NCBI GenBank assembly: GCA_964419935.1
Contig: CAYQQJ010000002.1
Location: 124,001 to 188,000 of the forward strand
Length of the DNA stretch: 64,000 nucleotides
Source of the DNA: CAYQQJ01 sp964419935
GTDB lineage: Bacteria > Pseudomonadota > Gammaproteobacteria > Pseudomonadales > Cellvibrionaceae
Direction of reading: 5' to 3'
The translations under genes and the position numbers were made by a program. Below the pieces are notes generated by a model. That model was given only the letters and a program-made list of their open reading frames with translations, searched no databases and was not told where the DNA came from. Numbering within the stretch: position 1 is the stretch's first letter; the number at the start of each line of letters is the position of its first letter. Below, piece after piece: positions 9,516-17,190 of this stretch.

Positions 9516-9544
9516 ACATTACGCAAGAAAGACAACGCTGTCAA
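9516..9544 (-). promoter_or_regulatory. Candidate sigma70 promoter for the FucP-type transporter
   Basis: On the minus strand, a perfect -35 TTGACA (9544-9539) is followed by a 17-base spacer and a -10-like TAATGT (9521-9516). This would give a leader of about 120 bases before the transporter start. The -35 overlaps a near-palindromic operator candidate. Confidence 0.5.
9531..9542. promoter_or_regulatory. LacI/GalR-type operator candidate
   Basis: GACAACGCTGTC is a palindrome except at one symmetric pair and has the central CG typical of LacI/GalR-family operators. It overlaps the -35 box of the transporter promoter, a position suited to repression. No LacI-family regulator is encoded in the window, so the link is by sequence form only. 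Confidence 0.35.
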
Positions 9545-9641
9545 TCTGTGGGCGGCGTTGCTCGAATAGACTGGTGGCGGGTTGCATTACCAGACTAGGG
9601 AGCAAGTCGTCGGCTATACAGCGAGGCCGGCAAATTAGCGG

Positions 9642-9674
9642 CTGACCAGTGTTGCCTATAATGGTCTGACCAGT
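9642..9674 (+). promoter_or_regulatory. Candidate promoter with GntR-type operator upstream of the PL10-like gene
   Basis: A perfect -10 TATAAT (9657-9662) shares its last base with the palindrome TGGTCTGACCA (9662-9672). The string CTGACCAGT occurs twice, at 9642-9650 and 9666-9674, 24 bases apart. TGGT-N3-ACCA palindromes are typical operators of FadR/LldR-type GntR regulators. The upstream -35 is weak (TTAGCG at 16 bases), as might be expected of a regulated promoter. A 9-bp part of the same site recurs at the other pectate lyase gene (30408-30440). Confidence 0.5.
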
Positions 9675-9812
9675 TACCTTTGCAGGGTGCCGCTTAATGT
9701 CGGTTGAACCAGAACCTGGGTGCAGTTTGCCATCCAATCGCCAGCGCGGATCAGTCAATCCGGCGCCAGCCTGAACGCCCTGGGTTCGCAAAAGCTGAAG
9801 CTGGAAAATAAT

Positions 9813-11444
9813 ATGACGATCAAACACATTCTCGGCAGAACAGCCGCCATCATCATTCTTACCACTACCGTCATCATGTTGGCTTTGACAGGCGCACTCA
9901 GTCACGCGCAACCTGCCGAAGCTGATGTCAGACAGGCCATGAAGCGTGCCACGCGATTTATGGTCGAGGAAGTCAGTTATAACGGCGGCTATGTGTGGTC
10001 TTATTCGCCGGATATGAGCCGCCGCTGGGGCGAGCTTGAGGCGCGGGAGACCATGATTTGGGTGCAGCCGCCGGGTACCGCGACTATGGGGCACCTTTTC
10101 CTGGACGCGTACCATGCCACCGGCGACGAGTATTATTATCAAGCGGCTGAAAAAGCGGCTCGTGCGCTGATATGGGGCCAGCACCCGAGCGGGGGGTGGA
10201 ACTATCTAATAGATTTTGCCGGCGAGGCATCCTTGAAAAACTGGTATCAGACCATTGGCGCTAATGGTTGGCGACTGGAGGAATTTCAGCATTACTACGG
10301 CAACGCGACTTTCGATGACGGTGGCACAGCGGAGGCCGCCAAATTTTTATTGCGCCTGTATACGGAAAAATTGGATCCCACCTACAAGCCTGCTTTAGAG
10401 AGTGCAATCGGTTTTGTTCTGGACGCGCAGTATCCAATTGGCGGCTGGCCGCAACGCTTTCCGTTGATGTATGAATATTCGCGCAACGGCAAACCGGATT
10501 ACACCTCCTACATCACCTTCAATGATGATGTTGCCCCGGAGAATATCGAATTTCTGATCATGTGCTATCAGGCGTTGGGAGACACCCGGGTGCTGGATCC
10601 GATTATACGCGGGATGAATGTTTTTCTGGTTACACAGCTGGGGCAGCCACAACCAGGCTGGGCGTTACAATACACCCAGGATCTTAAACCGGCTGGCGCG
10701 CGAAGCTATGAACCCAGGGCGCTCAGTGCAGGAACAACCGAGGGTAATATCGAGCAATTGATGTTGTTCTACCGGATGACCGGTGAATCAAAATTTCTTG
10801 CACGAATTCCGGAAGCGCTCGACTGGTTGGATGACATTCAATTACCCCGCAACCGCGTAAAGGATGGCCGCACTCACCCGACTTTTGTCGAGATTGGTAC
10901 CGGCGACACACTGTATCTGCACAGACAGGGCTCCAACGTGGTAAACGGCAGTTATTTTACCAGTGACGATCCGAAGCATCTGATTGCCCATTACAGCTCT
11001 GCGCGACATATCGATGTGGAGAGGTTAAGGCAGAAGTACCAGACATTGGTCGGGATGCCAGTTGACGACGTTGTCAGCACGTCGCCCTTGAAGGCAAAAG
11101 GTAAAATCGACCTGCCAGAATTTTTTACGTTAAAAGAGATCCACGTTTCGGATTTGAATACCCGGTCCAATCTTAAGCAGGAACTCAAAAGCAATAATGA
11201 ACTGGTTCAAAGATTACTGGATGGCCTGAATAACCGCGGTTATTGGCCGACTCCATTAAACTACACAACCAACCCCTATATTGGTGCGGGTCCAGAAAAA
11301 CCCACTCAGGGCGACTACCGCAGCACCAACGTGGGCGATAAATGGGATACCTCGCCTTATCGAACGAATGATCCGATCATTGGTATCTCCACCGGTGTAT
11401 ATATCAAAAATATGGCGGAACTGATTCGGTATCTGATCGATTAG
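9813..11444 (+). CDS. Secreted pectate lyase, PL10-like
   Basis: Protein of about 543 residues with a signal peptide (cleavage near SHA-QP) and an alpha/alpha toroid pectate lyase domain. Signature segments shared with PL10 enzymes are FDDGGTAEAAKFLLRLY, AQYPIGGWPQRFP, FNDDVAPENIEF and GARSYEPRALS, the last lying where PL10 enzymes carry active-site residues. It should cleave polygalacturonate by beta-elimination, giving unsaturated oligomers for the GH105 enzyme. The C-terminal 130 residues, including GYWPTPLNYTTNPYIG, are longer than the canonical catalytic module and are not recognised as a binding module. The ATG at 9813 is chosen because the signal peptide starts there. Confidence 0.8.
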   Translation: MTIKHILGRTAAIIILTTTVIMLALTGALSHAQPAEADVRQAMKRATRFMVEEVSYNGGYVWSYSPDMSRRWGELEARETMIWVQPPGTATMGHLFLDAYHATGDEYYYQAAEKAARALIWGQHPSGGWNYLIDFAGEASLKNWYQTIGANGWRLEEFQHYYGNATFDDGGTAEAAKFLLRLYTEKLDPTYKPALESAIGFVLDAQYPIGGWPQRFPLMYEYSRNGKPDYTSYITFNDDVAPENIEFLIMCYQALGDTRVLDPIIRGMNVFLVTQLGQPQPGWALQYTQDLKPAGARSYEPRALSAGTTEGNIEQLMLFYRMTGESKFLARIPEALDWLDDIQLPRNRVKDGRTHPTFVEIGTGDTLYLHRQGSNVVNGSYFTSDDPKHLIAHYSSARHIDVERLRQKYQTLVGMPVDDVVSTSPLKAKGKIDLPEFFTLKEIHVSDLNTRSNLKQELKSNNELVQRLLDGLNNRGYWPTPLNYTTNPYIGAGPEKPTQGDYRSTNVGDKWDTSPYRTNDPIIGISTGVYIKNMAELIRYLID

Positions 11445-11686
11445 CTCACGTGCTTATACTTGGTTTGATGGGTGTTTATATTATTCTGCAGTGAATGTTA
11501 TATGGGAGCTGGTGCGCGTTTTGGATCATCCGGCATGGACGCAAAGGTATCCGCTATATACACTTTTTCTATCCATGAAAGGAAAAGCGTGGAAAAAACT
11601 GCTTTGCCCGGACTTGGGTACTGGTCGTGGCTTCGGTAGCGTTGCCACATAATAATCATTTAGAATTTTTTGATAGGGAATGAAAA

Positions 11687-12244
11687 ATGAAAAATTTCCG
11701 AGGAAAGTCTCTTACAAAGTCTCTAGGAATATTAATCGCCAGTTTGTCCCTCACCGCTGTTGCCGGAGATAATCCGGTCAATTGCCAAAACGCACTCGCT
11801 GCCACAAACACCTATGGCGGCCAATCCGCGAGCTGTATCGCCGACAGTCCAGATGCCGGTAAAGTCCGGCTTAACCAATATGTGCCCGAGCAAGAAGGGG
11901 ACAGCAAAACACTTGTGTCTTATGACTATGGTGAACCCGTATCCTGTGAGGCTCAGCTGGAACCTGCGCGGACGGTTCAATATAACAGCCTCACCTGTGA
12001 CTACACGCCGCAGGCAGTTTACGTTTCTCAGTATTATCCCCACCCGTACTACATTACGACCTATAGCGGCTATTACTCAACTGACCGTGATGGTACCGTC
12101 GTGGGCTGGGAATGGATTACCAACGGAAGTCTCATAAACGAAGGGGTTAACTTCATGCATATGGGCTTGGGTAGTACGCCTCAAAGCCTGAAGTTGAGAG
12201 TAACGGATAATGATGGCTATAAGGATACCATCACGATTCATTGA
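11687..12244 (+). CDS. Small secreted protein with PKD-like C-terminus
   Basis: Protein of 185 residues that I do not recognise as a named family. It starts with a signal peptide (MKNFRGKSLTKSLGILIASL, cleavage near AVAGD). The middle has four cysteines that could form disulfides. The C-terminal 60 residues (near YYSTDRDGTVVGWEWI and LRVTDNDGYKDTITI) resemble the strand pattern of PKD/Ig-like domains, in which VTDNDG is a recurrent end motif. A GGGAA ribosome site precedes the ATG. The 242 bases before it hold no other gene. The function is unknown; extracellular binding or adhesion is possible. Confidence 0.6.
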   Translation: MKNFRGKSLTKSLGILIASLSLTAVAGDNPVNCQNALAATNTYGGQSASCIADSPDAGKVRLNQYVPEQEGDSKTLVSYDYGEPVSCEAQLEPARTVQYNSLTCDYTPQAVYVSQYYPHPYYITTYSGYYSTDRDGTVVGWEWITNGSLINEGVNFMHMGLGSTPQSLKLRVTDNDGYKDTITIH

Positions 12245-12278
12245 TGCGTTCAGTATCAGATTTACCTAGATAGTACCG

Positions 12279-12310
12279 GCGGCCAACCGCAGACGGATGG
12301 CCGCTTGTCT
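12279..12310 (+). terminator. Possible terminator hairpin
   Basis: A 7-bp stem GCGGCCA/TGGCCGC (12279-12285 with 12298-12304) lies 35 bases after the stop codon and is followed by a T-rich but interrupted tail (TTGTCTT). It is plausible as the end of the secreted-protein transcript. Confidence 0.4.
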
Positions 12311-12511
12311 TATCGCGCATATCGCGAAGACGATTCAATTCACACGATCTCGGCCACGTTCTATATCTTTCCTTTCGTCCAGCTTTAGTTCGTTTTATCC
12401 AGCGAGTATTGCCATTGCGACCAATACAATAATTTAAAGATTCGGTTGACAGGTAGTCTGCGACAAAGTACTTTGTAATTCAAAGTAAGTAACAATGTAA
12501 GGAAAAACACC

Positions 12512-13114
12512 ATGGTATCCGATCCAATAGCTGATCTAGCGCACATTCGTCGCCTTATGGACGAGACCCGCCAATCTGTTCACTTGAGCGGCAGTTACTT
12601 CATCATCTGGGGCTTGGCTGGCGGCCTGGGGCTATTTGGCACTTGGGCGAGCCTGACGGGTTTGATCAGCTTATCGCCTTTGGCGATATGGGCAGTGCTT
12701 ATGGCGGCGGGCAGTTTGGCAAACGTCGTTTTGGTCGCAAGAGAGGCGCGCAAACCGGTGGGAATGGCAGCGGGCAAGTTGATTGGCGCAGTCTGGATGT
12801 CCATGGGGATCACCACCGCGATCATCATCTTCATTGGTGTGGGCAGTGGCAGCCTCGCCGGCCAGCATGCGCCAGCGCTAGCCAGTGCCGCAGTGGGCGG
12901 CGCGGTGTTTCTGACAGGGACACTCGCGGGCCTGCAATGGTTGCGCAATTTGGCATTCGGCTGGTGGGCGGGAGCCGCGGTCATGTTGATTTGGCCGGGT
13001 TTTTACGTGCTGTTACTCCTGGGCGCCATGCTGCTGCTTTTCTACCTGGTTCCCGGCGTGATCCTTATACGCAACAAGCCCCAGGTTCAGCCTGGAGGTG
13101 CAGCGGGGGTATGA
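12512..13114 (+). CDS. Polytopic membrane protein paired with a winged-helix regulator
   Basis: Hypothetical protein of 200 residues. After a charged N-terminus (DPIADLAHIRRLMDETRQ) it has about five or six hydrophobic helices rich in Gly, Ala and Leu. There is an AAGGA ribosome site before the ATG. Its stop overlaps the start of the next gene as ATGA (13111-13114), so the two are translationally coupled. Such membrane proteins are often found next to small PF13601-type winged-helix proteins, but their function is not established. A membrane-sensor or regulator pair is inference. Confidence 0.7.
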   Translation: MVSDPIADLAHIRRLMDETRQSVHLSGSYFIIWGLAGGLGLFGTWASLTGLISLSPLAIWAVLMAAGSLANVVLVAREARKPVGMAAGKLIGAVWMSMGITTAIIIFIGVGSGSLAGQHAPALASAAVGGAVFLTGTLAGLQWLRNLAFGWWAGAAVMLIWPGFYVLLLLGAMLLLFYLVPGVILIRNKPQVQPGGAAGV

Positions 13115-13410
13115 GCTTCGACCACAACCAGATCGATGATCTCATCCACTCGCGCATACGCCTAGCGGTGATGGCGGTACTCGCCACGGTTGAACGCGCC
13201 GAATTTACCTTCATTCGGAACAAGGTCAATACTACCGACGGCAACCTCAGTACGCACCTGCGCAAGTTGGAAGCCAGCGGCTATGTGGAAATCACCAAGC
13301 GCTTTGACGCAAGAAAGCCCGTCACCGATGTAGCCTTAACGGCGGACGGGCAGGCTGCCTTCGCAGCCTATGTGAAACATCTGGAGGAGATGCTGAAACC
13401 GGTGAAATAA
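13111..13410 (+). CDS. Winged-helix transcriptional regulator (HTH_34 / PF13601-like)
   Basis: DNA-binding protein of 99 residues, almost entirely one winged helix-turn-helix: helices over HSRIRLAVMAVLATVERAEF, the recognition helix around TTDGNLSTHLRKLEASGYVEI, then the wing over KPVTDVALTADG. The family regulates by binding as a dimer, often without a ligand domain. Its ATG is embedded in the stop of the preceding membrane protein, which is therefore its likely partner or target. The same frame is open upstream as far as 12643, but that extension lies across the membrane-protein gene and is not credible as coding. Confidence 0.82.
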   Translation: MSFDHNQIDDLIHSRIRLAVMAVLATVERAEFTFIRNKVNTTDGNLSTHLRKLEASGYVEITKRFDARKPVTDVALTADGQAAFAAYVKHLEEMLKPVK

Positions 13411-13435
13411 TTCGTTTGGCTTTTGCACTTTTTCA

Positions 13436-13774
13436 CTATTCAGCCACCAAGGTGACGCTTATCAGTTGGCCTTTTTCATTGATGATTTCGAATACTGCGC
13501 TTTCCCCTGGGTTCTTGCTCATCTTCTTTCGAGCTTGCCACGCAGAGCAACCCGGAATGGCACAGCCGTCAATGCTTACTACCTTATCGCCAGGCTTGAT
13601 ACCGTTTTTCGCGGCAGATGAATTGGGTTGTACCGTCGCCACAGTGACGGTCTCGGGCTTCGGTGGGAACAAGCCGGTTGTAGTTACGTCTACTTCCACA
13701 CCAAAGTCTCCACTTTCGGCGAATACATAGGCACTAAGCGCCATAGCGATAAATAAAAAACTGAAATACTTCAT
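13436..13774 (-). CDS. Small secreted PDZ-domain protein
   Basis: Protein of 112 residues with a signal peptide (about 19 residues, ending VFA-ES) and one PDZ domain. The carboxylate-binding region and the typical VQPNSSAAKNGIKPGDKVVSIDG signature are visible (near residues 47-69), with two cysteines in DGCAIPGCSAW. It is convergent with the regulator gene at 13111. There is no catalytic domain, so it may scaffold or recognise peptides in the periplasm. GGAA precedes the ATG. Confidence 0.75.
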   Translation of the reverse strand: MKYFSFLFIAMALSAYVFAESGDFGVEVDVTTTGLFPPKPETVTVATVQPNSSAAKNGIKPGDKVVSIDGCAIPGCSAWQARKKMSKNPGESAVFEIINEKGQLISVTLVAE

Positions 13775-13885
13775 TGGTGGATATTCCTTTTGCCCGTGGT
13801 TGGTTTCCAGCTGGCACTCCCATCGGATCTTCCGAGCAACTTAAGTTCCGCAGCGCCGCCATTGGCTGATGAAGTGGTAATGCCG

Positions 13886-14215
13886 TTACTGTATCTCAAT
13901 GTTGCCATCAGTACATTGGCGATAGATGGTGTACGGCAGCGCGACAGTGTCGAGCATACCGGAAAGTACAAAGTCCATAGCGAGAAGCGGCACACCGTCG
14001 ATGCCATGCTGCGTATTGATAGCGTAAGGCTCGGCGTGAAGCAAACAAAAGTTATAGGACACGCCGCTGTACACCCGAGGAATGGAATCGCAGTATGTTT
14101 CAGCCTTCTTGAGCCCGCGGCTGGCTGTGGCGTCTCCACCAACAACAGTATTCACAGTGCCGCATCCGGCCATTAGAATAGAAAGGAAAAAGGTCAGAAC
14201 TGATTGAGGTTTCAT
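13886..14215 (-). CDS. YceK/YidQ-like lipoprotein (DUF1375)
   Basis: Lipoprotein of 109 residues: a signal with lipobox ILMAGC, then GTVNTVVGG, an YSGVSYNF segment, and a C-terminal DFVLSGMLDTVALPYTIYRQ segment. This YSGxxxD...D..LSxxxDTxxLPYT arrangement is characteristic of YceK-family lipoproteins, whose function is unknown. The ATG at 14215 was chosen because it begins the signal peptide. It lies 111 bases upstream of the PDZ gene in the same direction, with no attC-like structure between them. Confidence 0.72.
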   Translation of the reverse strand: MKPQSVLTFFLSILMAGCGTVNTVVGGDATASRGLKKAETYCDSIPRVYSGVSYNFCLLHAEPYAINTQHGIDGVPLLAMDFVLSGMLDTVALPYTIYRQCTDGNIEIQ

Positions 14216-14385
14216 ACTGCATCCTGTAGTAAGTAAAGGTCCCTGATGGTGAGGTTCTTGGTAATGTATTGGTGGTCTGTTGTGAAACCCAGCGCCTGCG
14301 ATATGCCGTCGTTTCTGGCTGCGCACCAAGCTCAGCCATTATACTTGTTGCCACGTCGCCACCAACTGGGCTGCGCCGAACGAGG

Positions 14386-14826
14386 TCATATAGCTGTTCT
14401 TGTTGTGTACCTATTTGCTACATACCCACCAAGAAAGACGAATAAAGGAAGTACCACGCTTGGGAGAAACGCCCGATACCCGTTTAGCTTAATCAACTGA
14501 GGGTGATTAAAGGCGAATAAAACCTGGTCGTGCATAAAATGCGCCAGGTATAAAACTGTAACCACAATGCACGCTGGCAACCATCTCACTCCACTAATCT
14601 TAACGCCTGCGAACGCAATTATCAGCGACGGAAGCGCAGCAGCTGGATAGATTGTGCATAGGTTCCAGATAAGCAAACCCAACCAAATCAGCTGTCTCGA
14701 TCGAAACCAATCAAAGTATCCTTCAGGTGTAGCAATGGCTGCTGCTATACCTATAGCCCATGCAGCCAAATAATAAAGCACAACATATAAAATAACACCT
14801 ACTACCATTTCCCTTTGATATTTCAT
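14386..14826 (-). CDS. Four-helix membrane protein downstream of rpiB
   Basis: Hypothetical membrane protein of 146 residues with hydrophobic helices near residues 8-30, 45-75, 80-98 and 122-140. I do not recognise the family. Its ATG follows the rpiB stop by a single base, and the ribosome site AGGAG overlaps the end of rpiB, so the two form a coupled pair. Codon use looks more AT-rich than that of the housekeeping genes further along, in keeping with acquired DNA. Confidence 0.65.
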   Translation of the reverse strand: MKYQREMVVGVILYVVLYYLAAWAIGIAAAIATPEGYFDWFRSRQLIWLGLLIWNLCTIYPAAALPSLIIAFAGVKISGVRWLPACIVVTVLYLAHFMHDQVLFAFNHPQLIKLNGYRAFLPSVVLPLFVFLGGYVANRYTTRTAI

Positions 14827-14827
14827 G

Positions 14828-15265
14828 CTAGCTCCTATTAGCGTCAATCTGGTCAATTCGTCTTTGATGTCGACCACCCTTGAATTCAGAAGTGAGCCAA
14901 CGGTCAACAATGGAGATTGCCTCATCTTTAGTCACCATCCTTTGGCCGATAGCAATCATATTGCAGTTCCCATGTTCCTTTGAAAGCTGCGCCGTACGGT
15001 TATTCCATACAACAGCACATCGAACTCCAACGAGTCGATTGGCGACAATAGCCTCATTTCCACTGCCACCGAGAATTATGCCAAGTGCACATTGCCCACA
15101 AGCAACGGCTTTAGCGGCCGCACGGACGAACTTTGGGTAATCTACCGGTTCAATAGAATCTGTACCAAAGTCATGCACCGAAAGGTTTTTGGACTCCAGG
15201 TGAGATTTGATAGCCTCTTTATATTCAAAGCCTGCGTGGTCACTTGCGATTGAAATTCTGGCCAT
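14828..15265 (-). CDS. rpiB: RpiB-family sugar-phosphate isomerase (Glu-type)
   Basis: Protein of 145 residues of the RpiB/LacA family, which interconverts ribose 5-phosphate and ribulose 5-phosphate or related sugars. The N-terminus ISIASDHAGFEYK and the C-terminal GGRHQRRID are family hallmarks. The active-site loop reads GGSGNE, as in the actinobacterial (Mycobacterium) type that uses Glu as base, whereas E. coli RpiB has a Cys-containing CGTG loop. This suggests lateral origin or a different substrate. It is coupled to a membrane protein gene downstream. The gene name reflects family only. Confidence 0.8.
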   Translation of the reverse strand: MARISIASDHAGFEYKEAIKSHLESKNLSVHDFGTDSIEPVDYPKFVRAAAKAVACGQCALGIILGGSGNEAIVANRLVGVRCAVVWNNRTAQLSKEHGNCNMIAIGQRMVTKDEAISIVDRWLTSEFKGGRHQRRIDQIDANRS

Positions 15266-15503
15266 AACATGTATCTACTCATAGCGCTTACCGCACTACG
15301 TGGTTTTGTTGGCGTCGCCTGTTTCTTCGCAGCTGGTAACGCCACCTGATAACCTTCCATTGTGTTGGTGTCCCCTGACGCAGAAAATAAATCCGCCTCC
15401 TTTCTTCCTCTTGGGTACTCTTTTGTTCTCGTCTTTCTTCACCGCCGTCATTTGTTCGATTTCGGTGTTCATGTTTGGGTGAGGTCCCTGGCGTACATAA
15501 TTT

Positions 15504-16127
15504 TCAACTTCTACAGGCGCTTTGGCGTTGGCCCCCTTCGCTTCCTACTTGACGCACATAAACAAAACCAATGAATAATCCTATAATGAAGCTAAGAGCG
15601 TGGCCGGGCTTGGGGTAATGAGCAAACACCAGGTCTAGGGTAAGCGCGGGGACAACTGCAAAGCCTACTGCAAATTTGAACATTCTGGATGTATCGACTC
15701 TCTGTTGAATCGCAATACACCCGAATGCCGCCAGTCCTAGAATCGCCTGCGACGCGCCGGTACCTAGATTCCAAGGTGACTGAACAAACAAGGTGCTAAA
15801 TAAGGTGCCTGTCGCGCCAGCGGTAAACCAGAGTGCTAAGGTTCGCCCGAATCCTATGTGGCGCTCGATCAGCGAGCCCAGCAAAGCGAAAGAAAGGACG
15901 TTATATAGCATGTGATGCTGCTTGACGTGAATTAGCTGAGACGCGAAAAGTCTCCAAACCTCAAAGTCCCTTAGATGGCTAAAAGTTACCCCACCATAAG
16001 GCTCTAGTTGAACGATCCGTGTTCTCCCGAATAAAGTACCTGTTATGTCATACGCAGCATAAAACGAAACCAACAAAGTCAGGATGGAGGTTGCTATTGT
16101 GAAATATGGTTTAAAGTAAGGCTTCAT
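15504..16127 (-). CDS. Rhomboid-family intramembrane protease
   Basis: Polytopic protein of 207 residues with about six helices. The rhomboid pattern is present: WRLFASQLIHVKQHHMLYN (the H..HMLYN segment of helix 2), then GTGASQAILGL with the serine in place of the usual GxSG, and KPGHALSFIIGLFIG with the catalytic histidine near the end. The residue after the serine is Gln instead of Gly, which is atypical, so activity is likely but not certain. GGGAAG precedes the ATG at 16127. The 238 bases on its 3' side (15266-15503) contain no convincing gene. Confidence 0.8.
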   Translation of the reverse strand: MKPYFKPYFTIATSILTLLVSFYAAYDITGTLFGRTRIVQLEPYGGVTFSHLRDFEVWRLFASQLIHVKQHHMLYNVLSFALLGSLIERHIGFGRTLALWFTAGATGTLFSTLFVQSPWNLGTGASQAILGLAAFGCIAIQQRVDTSRMFKFAVGFAVVPALTLDLVFAHYPKPGHALSFIIGLFIGFVYVRQVGSEGGQRQSACRS

Positions 16128-16240
16128 ATTCTGCTTCCCTAGGCTAAACGCCTGGGTTAAATCCTCGGCTTCACGGCGTCGAACTGAGCCCATTGTTGAA
16201 CGAAGCCGCTACGCGGCAAAACTCACTCTCGTGCAATCGA

Positions 16241-16292
16241 AGATAATTCCCCTACATGCTCACCACCGAGCACGACAACGAGGGGAATATCT
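16241..16292. repeat. Inverted repeat in front of the recombinase remnant
   Basis: AGATAATTCCCCT (16241-16253) pairs with AGGGGAATATCT (16281-16292), leaving one bulged base and a 27-base loop. It stands immediately before the start of the degenerate recombinase and could be part of its promoter region or an element end. Confidence 0.5.
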
Positions 16293-16295
16293 TTA

Positions 16296-16961
16296 TGCAC
16301 AAAACACAGCAAAAGCGATTCGATTTCACTGTGCCGTAAACATCTTAGCGCACTGAGACGCCAGGGCAAAGCGGTCTCGACCATTGACCTGTACAGCCGA
16401 GAATACGGCGGGTGAGTGAATACTTTGATTGCCCCCTCACTCAGGAGCAGCTAGAGGACTATTTTGAATCGCTGATCAGCGCCCATTCCTGGTCGACAGT
16501 GAAGGTCGATCGCAATGGCCTACAGTTCTTCAATAAATGTGCTCAAGGTCGATTGGCAATGGCTTGAGATCGTCAACCGCCGCAAGAGAAGCGTCTTCCC
16601 GATGTGCTGACACTCGAAGCTGGAGCAGTTGATCAACGATACTCGTGAGCGACGCTACCAGACGTTCATTCCGGTCTGTTTCAGCATGGGGCTCCGCTTT
16701 GAGCATCCGCATGGCGACATCGATAGCGAGCGCGGCCTGTTGCATGTGCGCCATGCGAAGGGGAAGAAGGATCGTTTCGTCTTCCTGCCCAAGATGACCC
16801 TGGAAGCGCTGCGCAGGTATAGGGTCACCCATCGCAACCTCTTGCTGCTCTTTCCTCGCGGACGCACGCCCGAGGCCTTGCCCACACTGTGGCGCTGCCA
16901 TGCGAGCTGTTGGCATCTGTCATCCCGGGAAGCAATCGGGATAAAAAACACTGAGCACTGA
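16296..16961 (+). pseudogene. Degenerate tyrosine recombinase/integrase
   Basis: Translating across frames gives consecutive pieces of one site-specific recombinase: LSALRRQGKAVSTIDLYSRE, then VSEYFDCPLTQEQLEDYF, then VLKVDWQWLEIV, and finally a longer piece with CFSMGLR, DIDSERGLLHVRHAKGKKDR, TLEALRRY and LLFPRGRTPEAL. Early stops (for example TAA at 16338) and several frameshifts separate them. The catalytic Arg of SMGLR is present, but the His-x-x-Arg and Tyr region is missing after about 16900. The type resembles integrases encoded beside IS91-like elements, not integron IntI. The stretch from 16962 to 17190 contains no gene I can identify. Confidence 0.75.
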
Positions 16962-17190
16962 CGCTAAAACACGCGTAAGGATTGATAAACCTGTAATCAC
17001 AGGAGGCAGTGCATCATGTGACATCGATTTTTTTTATCGCCTGCCGGGCGACGATCGTGCTCGCCCAGAAAAAGCACCGGCGGCTAAGGCCGGTCCTCTA
17101 AAGCTATTCCGCGTTTACTTATAGGGAGCACCGGGTTCGTTCAACAACCAGATATGTGCAGCAAGCGCAACGTATCTTATTTGTCCTGCT

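Noticed and set aside
12643..13110. Long open frame upstream of the winged-helix gene, in a second frame of the membrane protein gene
   Set aside because: The translation is Gly/Arg/His-rich without family resemblance, while the other frame gives a clean membrane protein with a good ribosome site. The regulator starts at 13111.
15325..15503. Possible additional attC starting at TGGTAACGCCACC
   Set aside because: The core resembles the left ends of the true sites, but no complementary arm or R'' core could be found within the usual attC length.
16530..16951. Open frames on the minus strand across the recombinase remnant
   Set aside because: They are mirror images of the coding strand; only the plus-strand pieces match a protein family.
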